From positions 1 through 19,811 of the forward strand of contig CAYSCH010000152.1 in assembly GCA_964429355.1 (NCBI GenBank): a stretch of DNA of 19,811 nt, in the 5' to 3' direction. Under the pieces are notes generated by a model that searched no databases, was not told the origin of the DNA, and saw nothing but the letters and a program-made list of their open reading frames with translations. Below, in pieces: positions 7,749 to 15,347 of the stretch. The position numbers and the translations under genes were made by a program. This DNA is from JAAYAY01 sp964429355 (GTDB lineage: Bacteria > Planctomycetota > Planctomycetia > Pirellulales > Thermoguttaceae). Numbering within the stretch: the first letter of the stretch is position 1; every line of letters starts with the position of its first letter.

Positions 7749-9959
7749 TCAAACCTCTCCGTCCTCAGCAAGTCGATCGACGCCCACCCATGCGAACGCA
7801 TGTTGATTGCGGGCTTCGTCAATTGCCGCGATAAGCTTTGCATCGCCCAACTCCGCTAGAATGTCCCGGACCTCTCCAAATGCCCTCCTCACCGAATCCT
7901 CCATTGGATCGAGTCCCCGGAACTTCGGAAAAATCTTCTGCTCGATTTGGTCTGCTATGGCAAATTCAAGCCCGCCATCTTGAAGATTCGGATAGTTTGC
8001 AATGTACGTCCGCATCGCGAGATTGGTTCGATAGGCAAAAGGACGGCGAATCTGGCTCATCGCGGCATTCAGTCTGTCGATGTAGGCACCGATTCGCCCA
8101 GAAGTCGGTTCGTCAAGGGTGGTATCGGGCTTGTGCCACTTGCGCCACAGGCACAGTGACAACCGATCCTGATTTGTTGCATGGATTTCCTCCCCGTTGC
8201 TGCGCACCGTAAATCGCGTTGGCTTGCCAAATCGCAAAACGTTTGCGCGATCAACAACCTTATCCGATAACGATTGTGTCGTTTCGTCCTCGTTCATCGA
8301 ACCAACAAACAACACATTGTCGCCAACGAAGACCTGCATAGCCGCATTCCCGCTAGCGGAGTACCCGGTGTCCAGTCGAATCTCGGCCTTTGAGCGCTCC
8401 TCCGCGAGCCCTGAGTTGATGCCGCGACGTGTTTCGAGCCGGCTCAGAAACTCGCTAAAGTAGTATTCGATCCGCGCCAGGTTCATTTCATCCAGAAGCA
8501 CCACGAGCATCTGGTCGCCGAGGCTCTCCCATCCCTTCGGAATCACCCAGCCACGATTGGGCTCCCTATAGTAAGGGTCCATTTGAATGAGAGCACGCCC
8601 AAGCTCTGTTGCCCGATAGCAGTTCTCCAGGTAGTTGTAGAAGCCGAACATATCCTGCGGGCTGTCCCAGCGAGGTTGAACGGCGATGTTCAGAAAGTGC
8701 ATCTTCATCGCTTCCGCATATCGGCGCGGCAACTCGCTCTTTCCTGTGCCGCTTATGCCTGCGAGGACAACAAGCGGTGAAATCTGTGAGACCTTGAGCG
8801 ATGTATGAAATGCCCACACGACACGCCTTGAAAACCTGAGATTGCATGCTTCCAAATGCTCCTGTAGCGAAGCCAGCGCGTCCAGTTCGGTGAAGCTTCT
8901 CTGTCCTGCGACATACTTTTCGCAGAAGACGGGCCTCCACAGTTCCACGGTGCGTCGCTCGTCACTGACGCGGGTCTGTTTCGCCCGTTCGTCCCACCGG
9001 TCCCATTCGTTCTTCAATCGACCGATGCTTTGCTTCAGTTCGTCAATGCTCGCCTGGGCCGCATCACGGGCGGCGTTAAGGCCGCTGATCTCCGCCTTGA
9101 TCTTCGATCGCTCCTGGATCGCGTCGCCAATCTGACGTTGGGTCTCCTTCTTCTTACTTTCGAGCCCATCGTATTCCGACCGCGCTCTTGCGATGTCCGT
9201 TTGACAGGCAGCCAGTGCGCGGTCGCGTTCTTTCGTTGCCTCAGTCTTCTGTTGCTCAAATAGCCGGAACAGCCTGTCCCGTTCAATCTGAGCATCTCCA
9301 ATCTGCTCCCGGCAGGATCGCACCTGCGCTTCGAGCCCTGCAACTTCGCCCCGCAGAGCCGACTGCTGGGCTTTGAGAACCTCGCATCGGTCCACAACCT
9401 CTTTCAACTCTCGCGTTATGCGCTGCTTTTTATCGACCAGTTCGCCCTCCTCTTGCTGCAATAACTCCACGCTATGCTGAGTGGATTCGATCTCTTGGAC
9501 CAATTGCCGGTGCGACTGCGAGTCGCTTGCGATCTGTTGCCGCAGACTGTTCAATTCCTCTCGCGTCTGATCCTCTTGCGATTTCAGCGTCGCTCGTGAC
9601 TGTTCCAGTTGGTGTAGCTTCGCTTCTTCGGTGATTGCTTCCTTCTGTATCGCAAGCAGCCGCTTTTCTGCATCATCGATCTTGCCTTTTAGCTCGGCGA
9701 GCGATTCTTCAGCCTTTGCCCTCTGATCAATAGTGCTCCGGGCGGTCGCCAACATGCTAAGGGTCTCGGCGTACTCCTTCTTCGCCGTATGGAGCCGGTC
9801 TTGTACGTCTTGCAGTTCGGCGAGATCAGGATACCGTTTCGCGAGATACTCGTACTTCGCGGCATTTCTCTGATAATCAAAGAAGGCCGAGCCTGCCACT
9901 AGCAGGAACAGCAGGGTCAGTACCGGTGCGAGAATGTAGGGTAGGAGTATCATGGTCAT
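7749..9959 (-). CDS. Membrane-anchored coiled-coil McrB-like AAA+ ATPase
   Basis: The 736-residue protein has three parts. Residues about 4-24 form one hydrophobic span close to the N-terminus. Residues about 45-330 are an almost unbroken heptad-rich coiled coil dense in Glu, Lys, Gln and Leu. From about 370 an AAA+ module of the McrB/GTPase-subunit type follows: Walker A GISGTGKS (401-408), Walker B VVLLDEMNLAR (486-496), sensor-1 Asn in FVGSMNED (556), and a candidate arginine finger in SDKVVDRANV (571). McrB proteins translocate or switch with a McrC partner; here the DUF2357 gene follows at once. Unlike EcoKMcrB, there is no N-terminal DNA-binding domain; a membrane anchor and a coiled coil take its place. 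The ATG at 9959 overlaps the stop of the upstream coiled-coil gene (ATGA), implying coupled translation and a likely heteromeric complex. Confidence 0.9.
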   Translation of the reverse strand: MTMILLPYILAPVLTLLFLLVAGSAFFDYQRNAAKYEYLAKRYPDLAELQDVQDRLHTAKKEYAETLSMLATARSTIDQRAKAEESLAELKGKIDDAEKRLLAIQKEAITEEAKLHQLEQSRATLKSQEDQTREELNSLRQQIASDSQSHRQLVQEIESTQHSVELLQQEEGELVDKKQRITRELKEVVDRCEVLKAQQSALRGEVAGLEAQVRSCREQIGDAQIERDRLFRLFEQQKTEATKERDRALAACQTDIARARSEYDGLESKKKETQRQIGDAIQERSKIKAEISGLNAARDAAQASIDELKQSIGRLKNEWDRWDERAKQTRVSDERRTVELWRPVFCEKYVAGQRSFTELDALASLQEHLEACNLRFSRRVVWAFHTSLKVSQISPLVVLAGISGTGKSELPRRYAEAMKMHFLNIAVQPRWDSPQDMFGFYNYLENCYRATELGRALIQMDPYYREPNRGWVIPKGWESLGDQMLVVLLDEMNLARIEYYFSEFLSRLETRRGINSGLAEERSKAEIRLDTGYSASGNAAMQVFVGDNVLFVGSMNEDETTQSLSDKVVDRANVLRFGKPTRFTVRSNGEEIHATNQDRLSLCLWRKWHKPDTTLDEPTSGRIGAYIDRLNAAMSQIRRPFAYRTNLAMRTYIANYPNLQDGGLEFAIADQIEQKIFPKFRGLDPMEDSVRRAFGEVRDILAELGDAKLIAAIDEARNQHAFAWVGVDRLAEDGEV

Positions 9960-11194
9960 TTGCTTGGCGCATTCGCCGGCTTGGCCTCGGGAGTTTCCGG
10001 CTTCGGCGCAACCTCCTCACGGCTTATTGGTGCTTCCGTCGGCGTCTGCGGTTCAGAGGACGGGGCGCTTTTCGGCTCGCTCGTTTTGGACGGTATTGTC
10101 TCGCTCTTGACGGATTCGACTTCGACGCTTAGCCTGGACTTCTCCTGTGCTAGAGCGGTCACCTCTTCTTGCAGTGCCTCGCGGGCTCTTTGGAGAGCAT
10201 CGCGACTGGTGGTGGTCTCCTCGACGGCAGAAGTAAGGGCATCCCGCTCCTTCGTCTTCTGGCCGATCGTGGTGTTCAGATCTGCAAGCTGTTTATTTAG
10301 CCCAGCAAGCTGGCCCTTGAGATTCGCGTAGTCCTGTTCAAGGGCGCGTTTGTCTACTGTGAGGGTCGTAACGCTGGCGCGGAGAGCCTCGGTTTCATTC
10401 TTTTGCCGGTAGTACGTCGTAGATTGATCCTTGAGCACGGCTTCGGCATTGGTGGTATTCTTCGTAACCTCATCCAGAGTCTTGGTCTTGGTGGCGATCT
10501 CGGCGTCGATTCGGGCCTCCTCCGTCTGCTTACCCTCAAGCCTGCTCGCGTCGGCACGCATGGTCGCCAGTTTGGCTTCAAGCTTCTGCACCTCCGCTGC
10601 CGCAGCCTCCACCTTTTGCATCAAGTCCTTTAGTTCGGCATCCTTCTTTTGCTTGGTCGACTCGATAAGAGCGGTCGCGGTTTCAGCTGCCTCCAGGTCT
10701 TTCCGAGTCTGGGCGAGTTCTTGCTGGCACTGTTTCAGTGTGCGGTCAGCGGCTGTAATCGCCGCAAGTTCTCCCTCCGCAGCGTCCTTGCGCTTTGCGA
10801 GCGTATTGACTTCTACGAGTAGGTCGTCCCGCTGCTTCCTTGCGGTCAGCCCGTCCTTCTCGGCCGTTTCAAGCGTTAAGGTGGCCTTCTGTACTTGCGG
10901 CGTCAGCGTCAGCAGTTTCTTCTGCGACTCCTCGTATTCGCTTTCGGTTGCGGCCAACGACTGTCGGCGATCGGCCAGTTGCCTGTCGATTATGGCAAGC
11001 CTGCCTTCGTCTAAAGCAACTGGAAGTACCTTGCCGAGGCCCGCTATTTGGCCCACGAGAGTGGCAGCACCGAGGAGGAGCAGCGCCAGAAACCACCGTT
11101 TGCGTGGCTGGATACCGAACGCTTCCGCGTCGAGGGGGCGAAAATCTTCCGCCTCGGTAGACGTTGTACCGCGAGTAGTGGGGGTGTCGGTCAT
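9956..11194 (-). CDS. Single-pass membrane coiled-coil protein
   Basis: The start is set at the ATG at 11194, with GGAGA seven bases upstream, giving 412 residues; the frame also extends to 11302 without support. A short polar head (1-33) is followed by a membrane span at about 34-53 (WFLALLLLGAATLVGQIAGL). A coiled coil of about 270 residues (about 70-345), rich in Ala, Glu, Lys, Leu and Thr, is followed by a disordered Pro/Ser/Glu/Lys tail (about 350-412). No enzymatic motif is seen. The stop overlaps the start of the McrB-like gene, and both proteins share a span-plus-coil layout, so they may form a parallel coiled-coil scaffold at the inner membrane. The coiled coil prevents family assignment from composition alone. 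Confidence 0.8.
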   Translation of the reverse strand: MTDTPTTRGTTSTEAEDFRPLDAEAFGIQPRKRWFLALLLLGAATLVGQIAGLGKVLPVALDEGRLAIIDRQLADRRQSLAATESEYEESQKKLLTLTPQVQKATLTLETAEKDGLTARKQRDDLLVEVNTLAKRKDAAEGELAAITAADRTLKQCQQELAQTRKDLEAAETATALIESTKQKKDAELKDLMQKVEAAAAEVQKLEAKLATMRADASRLEGKQTEEARIDAEIATKTKTLDEVTKNTTNAEAVLKDQSTTYYRQKNETEALRASVTTLTVDKRALEQDYANLKGQLAGLNKQLADLNTTIGQKTKERDALTSAVEETTTSRDALQRAREALQEEVTALAQEKSRLSVEVESVKSETIPSKTSEPKSAPSSEPQTPTEAPISREEVAPKPETPEAKPANAPSK

Positions 11195-11230
11195 AACGAT
11201 TTCTCCGCGAGGCAGCCCAAAAGGGACTAT

Positions 11231-11261
11231 CCCAGAGCACAAGACTAGCTTACCCTCTGGG
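11231..11261. promoter_or_regulatory. Inverted repeat upstream of the coiled-coil gene
   Basis: CCCAGAG (11231-11237) and CTCTGGG (11255-11261) are perfect 7-base inverted arms around a 17-base loop, 37 bases upstream of the coiled-coil start in the 231-base gap after the FGE-like gene. It could be a leader hairpin or an operator for the four coupled genes. Confidence 0.3.
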
Positions 11262-11390
11262 GCACCGCAACTTGCACGTCGGGAGCGGGAGCGGCTGAAC
11301 ACGGCGATTCGCGCCGACTCGTGGCCGATTTTCGCCCGGGAGTCCTGCCCTCAGTCCGGCACGTGCTTTCCGCACGCGCTCAGCGGGGGA

Positions 11391-11418
11391 CGAGGGACGC
11401 GCGGCCCAGCGGCCCTCG
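11391..11418 (-). terminator. GC-rich hairpin just after the FGE-like stop
   Basis: CGAGGG (11391-11396) and CCCTCG (11413-11418) form a 6-base stem eight bases beyond the stop codon of the FGE-like gene, with a GC-rich loop and an adjacent G/C run. No T tract follows. It may cause partial termination between the adaptor genes and the coiled-coil/McrB part of the operon. Confidence 0.25.
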
Positions 11419-11425
11419 GGGGGGG

Positions 11426-12502
11426 TCATGGAATGCAGACAAGCCGGAAGCCAGTCATGCGGTTGCGTTGTGTTGCTGCAAGCTGAATTCGAGAGGCACA
11501 TCGGCAGACCGACGCGTCGTGATACCATCCGCCACCACGGCTTACCCGATGGGAACAGTCATCGAGCGCCAAGGGATCGTCGATTGGCGAGTGTCGGTAG
11601 TAATCTGCGTCGTAGGGGTCTCGGCACCATTCATTCACATTCCCAAGCATGTCGTACAGCCCCATTGCGTTGGGCTTTTTCTGGCCAACCGAATGCGGTC
11701 TTTGTCCTGAGTTCAGCTTTGACCAGGCATAGTTCGCAAGCTCAACCGGCTCGTCGCCGAAGAAGTAACGAGTAGTCGTGCCGGCTCGACAGGCGTACTC
11801 CCACTCTGCCTCGGATGGCAGTCGATAGGCTCTGGACGCGAGTCGCTCCTCGGTAAACTGTCCCAGCCGCCGACAGAACAATTCAGCTCCCTGCCAGGAA
11901 ACCATTTCTACTGGAAGCATTCCCGTATCGTTGGCACCCACACTGTACTTGCCGTCGCCCGTTGGCGAAAACCAACTCGGATTGCTGCCGATTACAGCTC
12001 GGTACTGCGTCTGCGTGACCGGGCATGTCGCCAAGAAGAACGGCTTAGTGATACGCACCCGATGACACGGCTTCTCGTTCTCCTTGCTACTGACATCTTG
12101 GTCTGGTGATCCCATGCTGAACTCGCCGGCCGGCACCTGAATGAACTCGATGCCTATGGAATTCGTCAACCTGTAGGGGAGGGTAGACTGGTAAGGGCCG
12201 ACCCGTAACGCCTCCGCCCATGCGTCCACGGCCCAGTTAGCGCCTTCCTCCGCCAAGCCAACGTGCTCTCTTAGTCTCCGCGTGAGACGCTCCACGAGAA
12301 CGGGTGCGGATACCCCAGAAGAGGAATTGAGTAGGTCTCGAACGATGCCTTCTTTGACTGCGGCAATTAGCACAAAGGTCTCGCGCCGACAATCGGGCTT
12401 AAGGTCTCGAAGCAATTCCTCACATTGGCGTCGATCCTCGTGCAAGGCCGGACCGTGCCTGATGATCAATTGAGCCAACTGCTGACGAATGCCTTCGGCC
12501 AT
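11426..12502 (-). CDS. Helical adaptor domain fused to FGE/SUMF1-like domain
   Basis: This is a 358-residue, two-domain protein. Residues 1-102 are a helical domain (CEELLRDLKPDCRRETFVLI, then AVKEGI, then WAVDAWAEAL) that also occurs alone in the next gene upstream. Residues about 112-358 are an FGE/SUMF1 domain: IEFIQVPAGEFSMGSPDQD, ATCPVTQTQYRAVIG, PVEMVSWQGAELFCRRL, YRLPSEAEWEYACRAG, GLYDMLGNVNEWC, RVSRGGGWYHD and GFRLVC. True formylglycine-generating enzymes carry a CxxxxC pair near the C-terminus. Here the equivalent stretch reads SVCRCASRIQ, so the exact pair is missing and the protein probably binds or acts differently, like the many FGE-fold proteins in conflict systems. Small N-terminal adaptors of this type are thought to recruit partners by like-with-like pairing. 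Confidence 0.85.
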   Translation of the reverse strand: MAEGIRQQLAQLIIRHGPALHEDRRQCEELLRDLKPDCRRETFVLIAAVKEGIVRDLLNSSSGVSAPVLVERLTRRLREHVGLAEEGANWAVDAWAEALRVGPYQSTLPYRLTNSIGIEFIQVPAGEFSMGSPDQDVSSKENEKPCHRVRITKPFFLATCPVTQTQYRAVIGSNPSWFSPTGDGKYSVGANDTGMLPVEMVSWQGAELFCRRLGQFTEERLASRAYRLPSEAEWEYACRAGTTTRYFFGDEPVELANYAWSKLNSGQRPHSVGQKKPNAMGLYDMLGNVNEWCRDPYDADYYRHSPIDDPLALDDCSHRVSRGGGWYHDASVCRCASRIQLAATQRNRMTGFRLVCIP

Positions 12503-12546
12503 AGTCTCTCACAAAAATCTCTTCCTGGTCAATGTCATGACGGTCC

Positions 12547-12855
12547 CTAGCTTCGTCCCAACGCAAAACTCCACGCTTCAACAGCCCACGCCGCCACGTC
12601 TTCCGCCAACCACAGGTTGTCTTGCAGACGCCTACTGAGTTGGGGCGACATTGCCTGAACCCTGCTCCAGCTGGGCGCAGCCCGCAACTCCTCAGCAACG
12701 CCCTCTCTGACTGCATTCGCCAACACGGCAGCCTCCAACTTGCAGTCAGGGCACATATCGCGGAGGAGCCCCTCGCAGCGTCTGGGATCATTGCAGAGGT
12801 CCGTACCGAACCTTCGCAGTAGTTCCTTGAGTTTCTGGCTCACTACGGGATTCAT
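12547..12855 (-). CDS. Stand-alone helical adaptor domain protein
   Basis: The 102-residue product starts at the ATG at 12855; a GTG at 12867 is an alternative. It aligns without gaps to residues 1-102 of the FGE-like protein downstream, with shared CEGLLRD/CEELLRD, PDC, AV-EG, RRL and WAV-AW positions, and the aligned N-termini support the 12855 start. It is entirely helical with no enzymatic motif. Such paired copies, one free and one fused to another domain, are typical of effector-associated or death-like adaptor domains in bacterial conflict systems. I do not assign a named EAD class. It is the first gene of the minus operon, 44 bases before the FGE-like gene. Confidence 0.75.
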   Translation of the reverse strand: MNPVVSQKLKELLRRFGTDLCNDPRRCEGLLRDMCPDCKLEAAVLANAVREGVAEELRAAPSWSRVQAMSPQLSRRLQDNLWLAEDVAAWAVEAWSFALGRS

Positions 12856-13126
12856 AGGTCCATTCACCTATTCACACGATACACCACCAGCCATGTTTCG
12901 GCGTCTGCAGGGCAGGGTTGGCCTTTTTCTTAAAAGCCCACACGATCTCTGTGGCAGGGCTTCCTGAACCAACATGCTGAGCTAGAGGGGGGAAGAAGCA
13001 GATCCCGCCCCCCCGCTATCTTACTACAACGGCTCATCACGGCTGATGCAGACCCGCTAAACCAACCGTTCGCGTAGCTATCCTACTCCCGGCCAATGCT
13101 TCCCTCAAGCCGAGCGGTTCGTGTGC

Positions 13127-13155
13127 TTGACTTTCCAAATTGGGAAGATCAAAAT
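13127..13155 (+). promoter_or_regulatory. Candidate plus-strand promoter with palindromic operator in its spacer
   Basis: TTGACT (13127-13132), a 17-base gap and CAAAAT (13150-13155) resemble a sigma-70 type promoter with a weak -10. A 17-base near-palindrome, CTTTCCAAATTGGGAAG (13131-13147, one mismatched pair), fills the spacer, as expected of a repressor site. It lies about 300 bases before the TerY-like start. Confidence 0.35.
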
Positions 13156-13165
13156 GACGAAACTT

Positions 13166-13171
13166 ATTATA
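13166..13171 (-). promoter_or_regulatory. Perfect TATAAT -10 element on the minus strand
   Basis: The minus strand reads TATAAT at 13171-13166, pointing towards the adaptor/FGE/McrB operon about 310 bases away. No good -35 hexamer is seen at 16-18 bases, so the promoter call is weak. Confidence 0.25.
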
Positions 13172-13457
13172 GGAATGGAAGTTGCGCGTAGCGAACGACT
13201 AAAGGGGGGTGTGGGGTGCATGCGGATAGCACAATCCCGCGTCAAAAGAACAATGAAGGCTGCCCGGCCCTCCGAAGTTGCCCGGTCATCCGCGTCTGCT
13301 CCCCACAGGAGGCTTTCGGGGCGGCATGGAGCGGTATACCCGGTCATCGGGCAGGGAACAGACCTAGACTTTAGCAAGCTATTTTCGCACGGTCGCCGCG
13401 CCCATCGGACGATCGCCATAAATCCCCTTACCCTTAAGATGAAAAGGAGAAACCGCT

Positions 13458-14171
13458 ATGAGTACAGGCAACCGCCCCGGCGGTGAGTTGGCCAAGCGGC
13501 CCTTGCAGTTCATCTGGCTTGTTGACTGTTCGGGCTCGATGGACGGCAAGAAAATCGAGAGTGTCAATTTCGCCATTCGCGAGTGCATCAAGCCGATGCA
13601 GGACGTGGCCGATGAAAACCCCAACGCGCAGGTCTTCGTCCGCGTCATCAAGTTCTCCGATGGTGCTCAGTGGCACGTGTCGCAACCCACCGACATTCAC
13701 GAGTTTCAATGGAACGACCTCAGCGCCGACGGCGTCACCGATATGGGCCGAGCGTTGTGTGAGGCAGCCAAGGCCCTCGATGTCAAGAACATGCCTGACC
13801 GCGGCCTGCCGCCCGTGCTCGTGCTGCTCTCTGACGGGCAACCGACCGATGATTTTAACAGCGGACTTAAAGCCCTCATGGACCAACCTTGGGGTAAGAA
13901 GGCCGTGCGCATCGCCATCGCCATCGGCGAAGACGATGCCGATCAGGACGTTCTCCAGAAGTTCATGGGCACCAATTCGGAGTTGAAACCTCTCGTTGCC
14001 AACAACGCTCCTACTTTGGCACGTATGATAAAATGGGCTTCGACCGTGCCGTTGAAGGCAGCGTCCAATCCGGCGAGCCGCACTAAGGACCAAGCTGACG
14101 CAGGGCATGTTCCGATCCCGGCTCCCCCTGCACAAAGCAACGTGCCTGCGTCCGCCGACGATTCCTGGTAA
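13458..14171 (+). CDS. TerY-like von Willebrand factor A protein
   Basis: The 237-residue protein starts at an ATG preceded by AAGGAG. The vWA fold is clear, with a complete metal-ion-dependent adhesion site: DCSGSM (D23, S25, S27), Thr94 in GVTDMG, and Asp126 in LLSDGQPTDD. Strands such as FIWLVD, VFVRVIKF and RIAIAIG alternate with helices as in TerY. The last roughly 40 residues are Pro/Ser/Ala-rich and look flexible. TerY proteins usually carry a C-terminal zinc-binding TerY-C domain; it is absent here and encoded separately at 16721. This is the first gene of the TerY-P triad, which links tellurium-resistance-type stress responses and conflict systems to phospho-signalling. The phosphatase gene follows after 33 bases. 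Confidence 0.9.
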   Translation: MSTGNRPGGELAKRPLQFIWLVDCSGSMDGKKIESVNFAIRECIKPMQDVADENPNAQVFVRVIKFSDGAQWHVSQPTDIHEFQWNDLSADGVTDMGRALCEAAKALDVKNMPDRGLPPVLVLLSDGQPTDDFNSGLKALMDQPWGKKAVRIAIAIGEDDADQDVLQKFMGTNSELKPLVANNAPTLARMIKWASTVPLKAASNPASRTKDQADAGHVPIPAPPAQSNVPASADDSW

Positions 14172-14204
14172 CCGCGTCGTTCGCGGATTCAAGGAGGCAC
14201 GACC

Positions 14205-15251
14205 ATGTCGCACGTTCACACCGATTTCCGATGGAAGTTCCTAGGATGTAGCCAGCAGGGGGCGTCGCACGTCCGGCAGAATCTACCCAACCAGGACGCC
14301 ATTGCTCATTGGCCATTGGAAGATGGATCATCTTCGATCATCCTCGCCGTGGCAGACGGCCACGGCAGCGCCAAGAGCTTTCGCAGCCACGAGGGCGCGC
14401 AGTTCGCCGTCGAGACGGCAGTCATGGTCTGCCGCGAGTTCCTTGATCGCATGAAGGAAGCCGAACCTTCCGCGGTAAAAAGCGAAGCGGAACTGCGGGT
14501 CCCTCGGCGAATCTTTCAGGAGTGGAAACGCCGCGTAGAGGACCATCATCGGCAGACGCCATTCACCGATGCCGAGTTGGAACATTTGGCGGAACTGGCG
14601 GGGGCGGGGGCCCGCGAGCGGGCAACGCGCCCCAATCAAGTTGCGACTGCGTACGGGTCAACACTACTGGCGGTCGCTCTCTCTAACGATTTCCTCATTT
14701 CCTTTCAGTTGGGCGATGGCGATGTCCTTGCTGTGTCTGACGCTACCGGCACTGCTGAGCGGGTGATCCCCAAGGACGAATCGCTCATTGCCAATGAAAC
14801 GACCTCTTTGTGTCAGGAGGACGGGTTGCGATATGTTCGCTACCGTTTTCAACTGTTCCGAGAGTCGCCTCCTGCAGTGCTGCTCCTATCCACGGATGGC
14901 TACGCCAATTCGTTTGCCTCGCCGGACGCTTTTCTAAAANNNNNNNNNNNNNNNNNNNNNNNNNNCGACTACCTCGATATGCTTCGTAGAGACGGCGGCG
15001 AGGAGATTGCGAAGAATCTGCCGTACTGGCTTCACGATACCTCCTCGAATGGCAGCGGCGACGACATCACGGTCGGGATTATCTACCGCTGCCATCCGTC
15101 ATTAAGTAAACCGGGAAGCCGGCTGGCGGATACCTCTTCGTCCGCCGCCCCCATATCAACAGAGCACAGCGGTGAAACGAAGGCCACAGGCGGCGTTTCG
15201 GAGGAGTCGGGAGGGGCAACTCTGCCCACTTCGGACGATGTTGCTCACTAA
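14205..15251 (+). CDS. PP2C-family protein serine/threonine phosphatase
   Basis: The 348-residue frame starts at an ATG seven bases after AAGGAGG. PP2C motifs are present in order: NQD (29-31), VADGHG (49-54), AYGSTLL (149-155), QLGDGDV (168-174), LLSTDGYANS (227-236) and GDDITVGII (285-293), giving the Asp residues that hold two Mn/Mg ions. A 26-base N run hides about nine residues after the TDG motif, but the frame agrees on both sides. The last 50 residues are Ser/Thr/Gly/Glu-rich and probably disordered. It is the phosphatase member of the TerY-P triad, expected to reverse phosphorylation by the kinase encoded next. Confidence 0.93.
   Translation: MSHVHTDFRWKFLGCSQQGASHVRQNLPNQDAIAHWPLEDGSSSIILAVADGHGSAKSFRSHEGAQFAVETAVMVCREFLDRMKEAEPSAVKSEAELRVPRRIFQEWKRRVEDHHRQTPFTDAELEHLAELAGAGARERATRPNQVATAYGSTLLAVALSNDFLISFQLGDGDVLAVSDATGTAERVIPKDESLIANETTSLCQEDGLRYVRYRFQLFRESPPAVLLLSTDGYANSFASPDAFLKXXXXXXXXXDYLDMLRRDGGEEIAKNLPYWLHDTSSNGSGDDITVGIIYRCHPSLSKPGSRLADTSSSAAPISTEHSGETKATGGVSEESGGATLPTSDDVAH
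14940..14965. other. Run of 26 N bases (assembly gap or masked bases)
   Basis: Undetermined bases lie inside the PP2C gene, downstream of the TDG motif. The reading frame as written is kept across the gap. Confidence 0.95.
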
Positions 15252-15347
15252 ATGGAAAACACACACTGACATGACTAGGAAGTAGCCTCGCCGGCGGTGA
15301 CAGGGCACTACCATGTCCTAACCCGGAGCGATGAGAGGAGTGAACAC

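Larger units (their letters stand above)
12856..13457. promoter_or_regulatory. Shared divergent control region, about 600 bases
   Basis: This gap separates the start of the minus operon from the start of the TerY-P operon, and no supported gene lies in it. It is more AT-rich around 13125-13190, where promoter-like elements occur on both strands. A 10-base direct repeat, CCCGGTCATC, occurs at 13281-13290 and 13339-13348. A good ribosome site (AAAAGGAG) at the right end serves the TerY-like gene. Confidence 0.5.

Noticed and set aside
10431..11486. 351-codon plus-strand open frame rich in Ser and Ala
   Set aside because: It is the antisense shadow of the coiled-coil gene; the low-complexity Ser/Ala content mirrors its repeated codons.
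11426..12502. True sulfatase-maturing FGE, or a diversity-generating retroelement target
   Set aside because: The catalytic cysteine pair is not in place, no sulfatase is nearby, and no reverse transcriptase or template repeat is visible.
13434..14219. 261-codon minus-strand open frame opposite the TerY-like gene
   Set aside because: The plus strand has a full vWA metal site and a ribosome site; the antisense frame has no motif.
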